From assembly GCF_002929505.1 (NCBI RefSeq), contig NZ_PJJL01000071.1, positions 248,001 to 312,000 of the forward strand: a stretch of DNA of 64,000 nt, written 5' to 3'. The notes under the pieces were generated by a model. It had not been told where the DNA came from and did not search any database. It worked only from the letters and a program-made list of their open reading frames with translations. Position numbers and translations under genes: made by a program. This document shows, piece by piece, positions 44,426-51,786 of this stretch (the first letter of the stretch is position 1; each line of letters opens with the position of its first letter). Source of the DNA: Cryobacterium sp. Y57 (GTDB lineage Bacteria; Actinomycetota; Actinomycetes; Actinomycetales; Microbacteriaceae).

Positions 44426-45481
44426 CTAGTACCAGCCCGATGCTTCCGACTTGTCCCAGGCATCACAGGGTGTGCTGTACCGACTCGCGATATAACCCAG
44501 GCCCCAGGAGATCTGGGTCGCAGGGTTGGTCTGCCAGTCGGCTCCGGCCGAGGCCATCTTGTTGCCGGGCAATGCCTGCGGGATACCGGTGGCACCGCTG
44601 GAGGCGTTGTAGGCGTTCACGTTCCAGCGTGATTCTTTTTCCCACAGACTCACCAGGCAACCAAACTGATCGTCACCCCAGCCGTACTGGTTCGCCATAA
44701 GCTGACGGGCGATTTGCTGCGCAGCGTTGGGGTCTGTTGGAGCCGACGGGCGGGCCGGTGCCGCCGGGACGGCATCGCCAGCTTCGGCTTCAGCAGCAGC
44801 CGCCTCAGCGGCCGCCTCAACAGCCGCCTCAGCAGCAGCGGCCTCAGCACTAGCCTGGGCAACCGCTGCCTGCTCGGCGGCAACGCGATCGACCTCGGTC
44901 GTGGAGGCGTTCACGTTCGCGGTTTCGGTTGTCGTTACGTCGACGAGCTCGAAAATTCGCTCCGGAGCAAGCAGAGTGACAGGGGAGAGCGAGGCAACGG
45001 ACGCCGACAGGTCTGTGGCATCCGTCTTGCCTTCCGCTGCAGCGATGACGACGCTGGCACCAGACACGGCACTTTCAGAGGCCTGTTCGGCACGCGCTCG
45101 CAAGCGCCCCGCATTGAGTTCCAATTGCTCGACGTGTTCAGCGCCGCTGGAGGCAAGCGCTGTCATCACGGCTGTGCGCGCGTTTTCGTCTGCGATGCTG
45201 GACTGCACCGCGAAGCCGGTGCCGACGACCGCGGCGATAGCAGTGATGGCGCCGGCTGCCAGGAAGCGGCTCCGCTTCCGGCTCCGGCGACGACGCGTAG
45301 TTTGAGTGCGGCTCGCGTCGGTCTCAAGGGGTGTGGTGGGCGTGGTTGAAGAAGAAATAGGCCTAGCTTTCAGAAAAACGAATCGCTGGCTGTCGCGCGG
45401 GCGGTTCTGGTTTGACACTCCACAGGCGGCGTCCGCGGGCGAAAACACCAGTCTGCATGGCTTTCCTGAACACTTCCTCAT
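44426..45481 (-). CDS. Membrane-anchored or secreted transglycosylase-like protein
   Basis: About 351 residues. After a basic stretch (TTRRRRSRKRSRF) comes one hydrophobic segment LAAGAITAIAAVVGTGFAVQ, then a coiled-coil and Ala/Glu-rich spacer (AEAAAAEAAVEAAAEAAAAE), and a C-terminal lysozyme-like domain: ANQYGWGDDQFGCLVSLWEK with the catalytic Glu in E-K-E-S-R-W, NAYNASSGATGIPQALPG and ISWGLGYIASRY, ending GWY. This resembles the resuscitation-promoting/aggregation-promoting lytic transglycosylases that remodel peptidoglycan. The start is doubtful: the ATG at 45481 lacks a good ribosome site, and the true start may lie closer to the membrane segment. Confidence 0.78.
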   Translation of the reverse strand: MRKCSGKPCRLVFSPADAACGVSNQNRPRDSQRFVFLKARPISSSTTPTTPLETDASRTQTTRRRRSRKRSRFLAAGAITAIAAVVGTGFAVQSSIADENARTAVMTALASSGAEHVEQLELNAGRLRARAEQASESAVSGASVVIAAAEGKTDATDLSASVASLSPVTLLAPERIFELVDVTTTETANVNASTTEVDRVAAEQAAVAQASAEAAAAEAAVEAAAEAAAAEAEAGDAVPAAPARPSAPTDPNAAQQIARQLMANQYGWGDDQFGCLVSLWEKESRWNVNAYNASSGATGIPQALPGNKMASAGADWQTNPATQISWGLGYIASRYSTPCDAWDKSEASGWY

Positions 45482-45642
45482 TTTCACGGCAGCGGTCGTC
45501 GACTCAGCCGTCAACGTCCTGAACTCCGGTATCGGCGAGGAAAGAACCCGTAACCCGGTCAGCTCAGTCCGCCGGAGGCGAGGAGAGCAGGGGTGGCGAG
45601 CCAAGCAAACCTGCGCCGCGGCATCCGTGGTGGAATAGGGGA

Positions 45643-46419
45643 ATGTTGCACCGAACTGCCCCCGCGCCAAGTTTTGTTCTGTCCCGCGACGGTGTGCAGT
45701 TGGCCACCTATGAGCTCGGTGACCCGGAGCATCCAACCGTGGTCGTGGTGCACGGCTTCGCCTCGAGCGTTATCGCTAACTGGCACGCCACCGGCTGGAC
45801 CCGAGATCTGACCCGGGCCGGTTTTCACGTCATCGGCATCGACCAGCGCGGCCACGGTGCCAGCGACAAACCACACTCCCCCGACGCGTACACGATGGAA
45901 TTGCTCGTCGCCGACGTTGAGACGGTGCTCGACGCCTATCTGCTCACCGAGGTGTGCTATGTGGGCTACTCGCTCGGTGCCCGGGTGGGCTGGCAGGCTG
46001 CCCGCGACCTCGGCGGCCGCATCACCCGGGCGGTGCTCGGCGGGATTCCCGATGGTGATCCGCTCAAAAGTTTTCAGGTAGCGGATGCCCGCGCCCACCT
46101 CGAACACGGCCGCGAGGTCAGCGACCGCCTCACCGGCGTCTATCTCGCCATGGCGAAGACATTGCCCGGCAATGACCTCGCCGCGCTCGTCGCCCTGGTC
46201 GAAGGCATGCGCGGCGGCCCGCAGCCCGGCGCCGCAAACGCGCCCACTCAGCCGGTGCTGTTTGCCACCGGTAGCGAGGACAGCATTCTCGATGCCTCCC
46301 GGGTGTTGGCTGACGCCACGCCAAACGGCGATTTTTTCGAGATTCCCGGGCGCAACCACTTCAACGCGCCCACATCGCGGGCATTCCGCGAGGCGGCCAT
46401 TGGGTTCTTGAACGCCTAG
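45643..46419 (+). CDS. Alpha/beta-fold hydrolase
   Basis: A 258-residue hydrolase: HGFASSV for the oxyanion hole, GIDQRGHGASDKP, the nucleophile elbow GYSLGA with S110, the acid in ATGSEDSILD and the histidine in GRNHFNAPTSRAF. Full length with a short cap domain. The substrate (ester, epoxide or acid chloride) is not predictable. Stands alone, about 200 bases upstream of deaD. Confidence 0.9.
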   Translation: MLHRTAPAPSFVLSRDGVQLATYELGDPEHPTVVVVHGFASSVIANWHATGWTRDLTRAGFHVIGIDQRGHGASDKPHSPDAYTMELLVADVETVLDAYLLTEVCYVGYSLGARVGWQAARDLGGRITRAVLGGIPDGDPLKSFQVADARAHLEHGREVSDRLTGVYLAMAKTLPGNDLAALVALVEGMRGGPQPGAANAPTQPVLFATGSEDSILDASRVLADATPNGDFFEIPGRNHFNAPTSRAFREAAIGFLNA

Positions 46420-46501
46420 GCGTCAGCCACGCGACGTGCCCGTGAAAGATACCACCGAAGGCGCCGGCACTGGATTCACCGGTTTGAGAAGTTGGGAAAC
46501 G

Positions 46502-46567
46502 CCGCTTGCGTACCCGGCGCTACGCGCCGCTGCAAGCGGATGCCGCGGCCGCGGGCATCCGCTTTGC
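46502..46567. promoter_or_regulatory. deaD leader with mutually exclusive hairpins
   Basis: Segment A (CCGCTTGC, 46502-46509) pairs with the first half of segment B (GCAAGCGG, 46532-46539), with a nested GGCGC-TAC-GCGCC hairpin between them. Segment B extended (46532-46544) pairs instead with segment C (46554-46567) in 13 pairs with one bulged T. A-B and B-C exclude each other. The region ends 55 bases before the deaD ATG. Confidence 0.5.
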
Positions 46568-46622
46568 AAGTTGCCAGACGAGCCTTAACGCCGGGGGCGA
46601 ACTCTTCGACTACCGTTGTAGT

Positions 46623-48461
46623 ATGACCGCCCCAGACACTACAACGCAGAACGAGGCAGATTCCGCCTCCGTAACGAAGACATTTGCCGACCTTGGACTC
46701 AATGACGCCATGCTCAAGGCGCTCAAAGTTGTCGGCTACGAGACCCCCTCGGCCATTCAGGCCGCCACAATTCCCCCGCTATTGGAGGGTCGCGACGTTG
46801 TCGGACTCGCCCAGACCGGTACCGGCAAGACGGCTGCGTTCGCGCTGCCCATTCTGAACCGACTCGACCTGTCGCAGAAGAACCCGCAGGCGCTCGTGCT
46901 CGCGCCCACCCGCGAGCTCGCACTGCAGGTGTGCGAGGCGTTCGAGAAGTACGCCGCTCACATGCGCGGCGTGCACGTGCTGCCCGTTTACGGCGGACAG
47001 GGCTACGGCCAGCAGCTGTCGGCCCTGCGTCGCGGAGTGCACATCGTCGTGGGCACTCCCGGTCGAATCATGGACCACCTCGCGAAGGGCACCCTCGACC
47101 TCTCGGAGCTGAAGTTCTTGGTGCTCGATGAGGCCGATGAGATGCTGAACATGGGCTTCGTCGAGGACATCGAGACCATTCTTGCCGACACCCCCGATGA
47201 CAAGCAGGTGGCTCTGTTCTCAGCCACCATGCCGGCGCAGATTCGCCGAATCTCCAAGAAGTACCTGCACGACCCGGAAGAGATTACGGTCAAGAGCAAG
47301 ACCACGACCAGCGTGAACACGACCCAGCGCTACCTGATGGTGTCGTACCCGCAGAAGCTCGACGCGCTCACCCGCATTCTCGAGGTCGAGAACTTCGAGG
47401 GCATGATCATCTTCGCCCGCACCAAGAACGAGACCGAACTGCTCGCCGAAAAGCTGCGTGCGCGCGGTTATTCGGCCATGGCGATCAACGGCGACGTGCA
47501 GCAGGTTCAGCGCGAACGCACGATCAATCAGCTCAAGAGCGGCAAGCTCGACATTCTCGTCGCAACGGATGTCGCCGCTCGCGGCCTCGACGTGGAGCGC
47601 ATCAGCCACGTCGTCAACTATGACATTCCGATCGACACCGAGTCGTATGTGCACCGCATCGGCCGCACCGGCCGCGCCGGTCGCTCGGGCGCAGCTATCA
47701 GCTTCGTCACGCCGCGCGAACGTCGTTTGCTCTCCGCCATCGAAAAGGCGACCCGCCAGCCGCTCACCCAGATGCAGTTACCGAGCGTTGAGGACGTCAA
47801 TGTGACGCGCCTCACTCGCTTCGACGACGCCATCACGGCGGCACTCGACGAGACCGACCGCATCAGCAAGTTCCGCGACATCATCGCGCACTATGTGTCC
47901 CACCACGATGTGCCCGAGGTTGATGTGGCCGCGGCTCTTGCCGTCGTCGGGCAGGGCGAAACTCCGCTGCTGCTTTCAGCCGAAGATGTTCGCGCCCAGC
48001 AGCGCCTCGAGCGCGACGAGCGGGTCGAACGCTCCGAGCAGCGCGGCGGTCGTTCCGACCGCTTTAGCCGGGATGATCGCGGCAGCCGCGACGACCGCGG
48101 CAGCTACGGCGCCCGCGACGACCGACCGGTGCGCAGCGAACGCCCGGTACGTTCGAGCGGTAAGCCGATGGCCCAGTTCCGCATCGAGGTCGGCAAGCGT
48201 CACAAGGTAGAGCCGCGTCAGATCGTCGGCGCCCTCGCCAACGAGGGTGGGCTCAGCCGCGACGACTTCGGGCACATCAAAATCCTGCCGGAGTTCTCGC
48301 TGGTCGAGCTGCCCGCTGACCTGTCGAGCGACGTGTTCTCCAAGCTGGAGAACACCCGCATCAGCGGCAAGCTCATTGAGTTGCGCGCCGACAAGGGCGG
48401 CGCCTCGCGTTCCGCCGAGCAGGGCGATCGCCCGCCGCGCGCTCCGCGCCGCGAGTACTAA
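46623..48461 (+). CDS. deaD: DEAD-box RNA helicase DeaD/CsdA
   Basis: A 612-residue helicase. The Q motif region is GYETPSAIQ, Walker A AQTGTGKT (63-70), then PTRELALQV, the DEAD box in LVLDEADEML, SATMP, and the second RecA domain with IIFARTK, TDVAARGLDVE and HRIGRTGRAGR. An Arg/Asp/Gly-rich linker with R-D-D-R-G repeats follows, and then a DbpA-type RNA-binding domain (FRIEVGKRHKVEPRQIVGAL). It unwinds structured RNA in ribosome assembly, mainly in the cold. I chose the ATG at 46623. Long structured leaders are usual for this gene and one is present. Confidence 0.93.
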   Translation: MTAPDTTTQNEADSASVTKTFADLGLNDAMLKALKVVGYETPSAIQAATIPPLLEGRDVVGLAQTGTGKTAAFALPILNRLDLSQKNPQALVLAPTRELALQVCEAFEKYAAHMRGVHVLPVYGGQGYGQQLSALRRGVHIVVGTPGRIMDHLAKGTLDLSELKFLVLDEADEMLNMGFVEDIETILADTPDDKQVALFSATMPAQIRRISKKYLHDPEEITVKSKTTTSVNTTQRYLMVSYPQKLDALTRILEVENFEGMIIFARTKNETELLAEKLRARGYSAMAINGDVQQVQRERTINQLKSGKLDILVATDVAARGLDVERISHVVNYDIPIDTESYVHRIGRTGRAGRSGAAISFVTPRERRLLSAIEKATRQPLTQMQLPSVEDVNVTRLTRFDDAITAALDETDRISKFRDIIAHYVSHHDVPEVDVAAALAVVGQGETPLLLSAEDVRAQQRLERDERVERSEQRGGRSDRFSRDDRGSRDDRGSYGARDDRPVRSERPVRSSGKPMAQFRIEVGKRHKVEPRQIVGALANEGGLSRDDFGHIKILPEFSLVELPADLSSDVFSKLENTRISGKLIELRADKGGASRSAEQGDRPPRAPRREY

Positions 48462-48467
48462 AGCCTG

Positions 48468-48515
48468 ATACAGTCAAGTCCCCTCGTCGTTCGCGACGAG
48501 GGGACTTGACTGTAT
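48468..48515. terminator. 22-bp perfect hairpin with TTCG loop after deaD
   Basis: Arms 48468-48489 and 48494-48515 pair without mismatch around the tetraloop TTCG. It starts six bases after the deaD stop codon. There is no T tract after it, so either it is a U-less terminator or it protects the 3-prime end of the mRNA. Being a perfect palindrome it works on both strands. Confidence 0.75.
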
Positions 48516-48663
48516 GACTTGCAGATCGCTGCCGGGGCCAATTCAAAAAACACACCTCAGGCATCCTCGGTAACCGCGCAGAACTCATCAGTTACCCCGC
48601 GGGGTTTTCTGCACTAGCCACCGAGCAAGGTTCTCGTCCGACCACCGATTGGGGCCTCGCGGC

Positions 48664-48760
48664 GCGCATAACTCCTGCAATTCGTATCGGGCCCCCGCAA
48701 CATCCGTAGAAACACACCGGGGTTCCGTTTACGCCCCTGCAAATTGCAGGAGTTATGCGC
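48664..48760. repeat. Inverted repeat, 19-bp arms, 59-base loop
   Basis: GCGCATAACTCCTGCAATT (48664-48682) recurs as its exact complement at 48742-48760. Inside the right arm CCTGCAA-A-TTGCAGG is a further small palindrome. The interior has no open frame of note. It looks like a palindromic intergenic element (REP/MITE-like) rather than a terminator. Confidence 0.85.
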
Positions 48761-48785
48761 CGGGCCCGCTGCGAAAGCTGACGAC

Positions 48786-48883
48786 CGGTGCCTAAATCAG
48801 GACATCCCGCCGATCCGGCCCGTGCCGCCCAGTCCTGGGCAGCCCGCGGCCCACACCGGCGGGATGTCCTGATTTAGGCACCG
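48786..48883. repeat. Inverted repeat, 27-bp perfect arms, 44-base loop
   Basis: Arms at 48786-48812 and 48857-48883 are exact complements; the left begins CGGTGCCTAAATCAGG. The motif CCTAAATCAGG also occurs at 802-812 in another spacer, suggesting that parts of this element are dispersed. It lies only 25 bases after the 19-bp element and 40 bases before the stop of the quinone oxidoreductase gene. Confidence 0.88.
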
Positions 48884-48923
48884 CGGGTCAGGCCACGCGT
48901 CAGTTCGCGGGCCAGGCCACACG

Positions 48924-49955
48924 TCAGGACGCGGAGACGTCGACGAGCACCTTGCCGGTGACTCCGCTTTCGACGAGGGCGTGTGCATCTGCTGTGTGGG
49001 CCAGGTCGAAGCGGTGCAGCGGCAGGCCCGCATCCGCTCCGACGGGCAATGCGCCGTCACGGAGCGCCTCGTTGATGGCAGCGGCCGCCTGCTGCACGAC
49101 CTCGATGCCGACGGTGTACAACAACAGGAACTGGTACCGCACGTTCAGGCTGAAGTGTTTGCGCACATCGAGGGTCATCTCGTCGCCGCCATTATTGGCG
49201 TAGACCGCGATGGATCCGCGATTGCGAATGACCGCAAGGTCGAGTTCGGAGTTCTGGGCGGGAGCCACCTCGACGATGAGGTCGACGCCATCGGGCGCGA
49301 TGCTTCGAATTTCGGTGGCGACGTCGGAGTCAGTGTAGGTGAGCACGTGGTGTGCCCCGGCATTTGTTGCGAGGGCCGCCTTGGCCGGCCCACTCACGGT
49401 CGTGATCACGGTCGCACCGGCCCAGCGGGCGAGCTGGATGGCGGCGTGGCCGACGGCGCCGGCGCCTCCTGCGACGAGCACGATCTTGCCGTCAAGCGCC
49501 CCGGGATGCAGGCGCGTAGGCCCATCTTCGGCCACGGTGAGGGCCCGGTAGGCGGTGATGGCTGGCACGCCGAGGCTGGCTCCCTGATCGAAAGTGGCCG
49601 CGGAGGGCAGCAGAAATACGCGTTCGGCCGGAAGCACCGCGTACTCCTGGGCAGTTCCGCTGTCCGCACGCTGGTAGGCGGCGAGGGCGAGCCAGACGCG
49701 ATCGCCGACAGCTACGTTCGACACACCGGGGCCAACAGCATCGACGACGCCAGCGCCGTCCTGGTTCGGCACGACGTCGGCGAATGCGAGAGCCTCCCCC
49801 GGGCTGGTGCCTTGGCGCGACTTCCAGTCGGTCGGGTTCACCCCGCCCACCACGATGCGCACGCGAACATCGCCGGCACGGGGCTCTGTCACTGGCCGAT
49901 CAACGAGGTGAAGCACGGACGGGTTACCGGTTTCGCTATACACAATGGTCTTCAT
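48924..49955 (-). CDS. Zinc-independent MDR NADPH:quinone oxidoreductase
   Basis: A 343-residue medium-chain reductase: VRIVVGGVNPTDWKSRQG, NQDGAGVVDAVGPGV, and the Rossmann motif LVAGGAGAVGHAAIQLARWA. The zinc ligands of alcohol dehydrogenases are absent, so it is a quinone or enone reductase using NADPH. Its start overlaps the end of a short ORF by ATGA. It converges on deaD across the hairpin-rich spacer. Confidence 0.9.
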   Translation of the reverse strand: MKTIVYSETGNPSVLHLVDRPVTEPRAGDVRVRIVVGGVNPTDWKSRQGTSPGEALAFADVVPNQDGAGVVDAVGPGVSNVAVGDRVWLALAAYQRADSGTAQEYAVLPAERVFLLPSAATFDQGASLGVPAITAYRALTVAEDGPTRLHPGALDGKIVLVAGGAGAVGHAAIQLARWAGATVITTVSGPAKAALATNAGAHHVLTYTDSDVATEIRSIAPDGVDLIVEVAPAQNSELDLAVIRNRGSIAVYANNGGDEMTLDVRKHFSLNVRYQFLLLYTVGIEVVQQAAAAINEALRDGALPVGADAGLPLHRFDLAHTADAHALVESGVTGKVLVDVSAS

Positions 49956-50191
49956 ATAAGAGCTAACGCCGGAGACGTCGGAATGTTTCCCGGCGGCGCC
50001 GTACCGGCGATCGTGGCGTGCAGATCGGTCTGAATGGTGCCCCTGGTCCCGGTGGACGCCTGGTCGATGTCGATCTCGCTTGTATTCGCGAGCATGACGG
50101 TCCAGCAGAGCGATTCAGCCGGTGTGGGCTGAAGCTCGGCGGTCGCTTCTCCCTCGATCGGCCAGGTTCCCTCGGCTCGCCCGCCACCCAT
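49952..50191 (-). CDS. Possible small protein coupled to the quinone reductase gene
   Basis: A 79-codon frame from an ATG at 50191 whose TGA forms an ATGA overlap with the start of the downstream reductase gene, the usual sign of a real gene in this genome. The text PAESLCWTVMLANTSEIDID and TGTRGTIQTDLHATI looks protein-like with beta-strand character. There is no clear ribosome site and no known family. It follows the DUF1992 gene directly, in the same frame as that gene. Confidence 0.35.
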   Translation of the reverse strand: MGGGRAEGTWPIEGEATAELQPTPAESLCWTVMLANTSEIDIDQASTGTRGTIQTDLHATIAGTAPPGNIPTSPALALI

Positions 50192-50227
50192 CTGCGGTTC
50201 AAGCAGAACGAACGCGCAGACAATACC

Positions 50228-50890
50228 TCACTGGGAGCGAGCGCGACGGCGGCGTTCCCGCCAGGTCATGGCAGCGAGCGCCGCGGCCTCCCTCTCGCGC
50301 TGCTGCCTGGCGGCCTCGCTGCGCACGGCGCGGCGTTCCCGCCAGAGGACGAGCTGTTCGGCCACATCCCGGGTGGGGGTCACCACGGGCGGTCCACCCT
50401 GCAACTGCCGCCGTGCCGCCACCACTCGGCTGTTGAAATCTTTCAGGATCTCGGTCACCGCAGCCTCAGACTGCACGCTGTCCAACCGGGCATCGAGCTC
50501 GGCGTTCTCGGTGCGCAGGGTGAGGGCCGGTGGACCGAGCCCGGTGATCTTCTCGCTTTCGATCTTCTGACGTATCCACCAGTCCGGGTCATACCCACGC
50601 TCGAGGTTGGCCAGCGGCTTGCCGGCACCGGGCAGGTTGTCGAACTCGCCACGACGAATAGCTTGCTGAATAGCCATTTCCACATACTGGGCTCGGGCTT
50701 CCATCATGGATTGCCCGGCCGTGTTTTGCTCGGGATCGTTTACGTCTGTCGCAGCGGATTCTTCCTGATCGGGCGGCAGCATGTGCTTGAGTTGGTAGCG
50801 GGCCACGTTGAGTCGGGCGTCGCTGGGTTGGGCGTCGCTGGGTTGGGCGTCGCTGGGTTGCCCATCTCTGCGGTCCTTGTTGCCGGTCAT
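50228..50890 (-). CDS. DUF1992 (DnaJ homologue subfamily C member 28-like) protein
   Basis: A 220-residue protein. The DUF1992 core is AQYVEMAIQQAIRRGEFDNL, then PGAGKPLANLERGYDPDWWI and RQKIESEKITGLGPPALTLR. The C-terminus is a long basic helix (ARRQQ-type coiled coil, ending WRERRRRARSQ). Function unknown; often encoded near membrane or envelope genes. Residues ~11-25 are a three-fold QPSDA repeat. Confidence 0.88.
   Translation of the reverse strand: MTGNKDRRDGQPSDAQPSDAQPSDARLNVARYQLKHMLPPDQEESAATDVNDPEQNTAGQSMMEARAQYVEMAIQQAIRRGEFDNLPGAGKPLANLERGYDPDWWIRQKIESEKITGLGPPALTLRTENAELDARLDSVQSEAAVTEILKDFNSRVVAARRQLQGGPPVVTPTRDVAEQLVLWRERRAVRSEAARQQREREAAALAAMTWRERRRRARSQ
50816..50860. repeat. 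15-bp tandem repeat x3 inside the DUF1992 gene
   Basis: GGCGTCGCTGGGTTG is repeated three times head to tail without change and encodes QPSDA x3 near the N-terminus of the minus-strand protein. The unit is a multiple of three, so copy-number change keeps the frame. Confidence 0.95.
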
Positions 50891-51153
50891 GGCTGCCAGC
50901 CTAGATCGAGGTGGTCGCCGAGTCGACTTGGAACGCTGCTCGGGAGGGTATCGCCGGTATCTCGAATTTGCCACGCGACATCCACGCGGCCAGCGCTGGC
51001 ATCTCGCCCGCGAATCGTCATAAAACGCCCCCTGACTGACTCCGGTGGCAACGGCGAACAATCCAACGCGCGGATGCCGGGATGGTTCCGACTGATCGCC
51101 GCTGCCCCGTTGGTGCGTGCTGCGGCCTGCGCGGTTGCGAGAGGATAGGGGTT
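50891..51153. other. Divergent promoter region, no gene supported
   Basis: 263 bases between the DUF1992 gene and the ABC ATPase gene. Open frames here are Arg/Pro-rich antisense-type text. The region should hold promoters for both directions. Confidence 0.4.
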
Positions 51154-51786
51154 GTGTCTCACCTCGAAGCCCGTTCCGTGTCCGCTTCGATCGATTCGGA
51201 AGTGCTGCTCGCGCCCGTGTCGTTCGCTGTGCCGGCAGGCACGGCGCTCGCCATTCTGGGCGCGAACGGCTCAGGCAAGACCACCCTGCTGCGCATCATC
51301 AGCGGGCACCTGCGACCAACGGCGGGCGCGGCACTGCTCGACGGCCGGCCAGTCGATGAACGCAACCGCACGGCGCGACGCGCGATCTCGGCCCGGATCG
51401 GCCTTCCGGCTTTCGCCCGCGAGCTGACCGCCCACGAGCAACTGCGTTTCATCGCCACCACCTGGGGCCGCACCGGTTCGACCGCAACGGATGCCGCGGA
51501 CGCCACCATGCAGCAACTCGGCATCAGCGAACTTCGCAACCGGTTCGTGCACGAGCTCTCCTCCGGGCAGACCCAGCTACTCTCCCTAGCCACGGCCCTC
51601 GTGCGGCCGTTCGACGTTCTCATTCTGGACGAACCCGAGCAGCGCCTCGATGCGCACCGCCGGCATCTCGTTGCCACGGCGGTGCGCCGGGAAATCGACC
51701 GCGGCGCATCCGTCGTGATCGCCAGTCACAACGTCGAGATGGTCGACTCGATCGCCGACGCGACCGTGACGCTCGGGCACCAGTGA
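51154..51786 (+). CDS. ABC transporter ATP-binding protein
   Basis: A 210-residue ATPase with a GTG start behind AGGATAGGGG. Walker A GANGSGKT (36-43), Q-loop-region text ARIGLPAFARELTAHEQL, signature LSSGQTQLLSLATAL, Walker B VLILDEPEQRLD and the switch histidine in VVIASHNVEMV. Its stop overlaps the next start (GTGA), so the permease below is its partner. The signature has SSGQ as in CcmA-type exporters. The substrate is unknown. Confidence 0.9.
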   Translation: MSHLEARSVSASIDSEVLLAPVSFAVPAGTALAILGANGSGKTTLLRIISGHLRPTAGAALLDGRPVDERNRTARRAISARIGLPAFARELTAHEQLRFIATTWGRTGSTATDAADATMQQLGISELRNRFVHELSSGQTQLLSLATALVRPFDVLILDEPEQRLDAHRRHLVATAVRREIDRGASVVIASHNVEMVDSIADATVTLGHQ

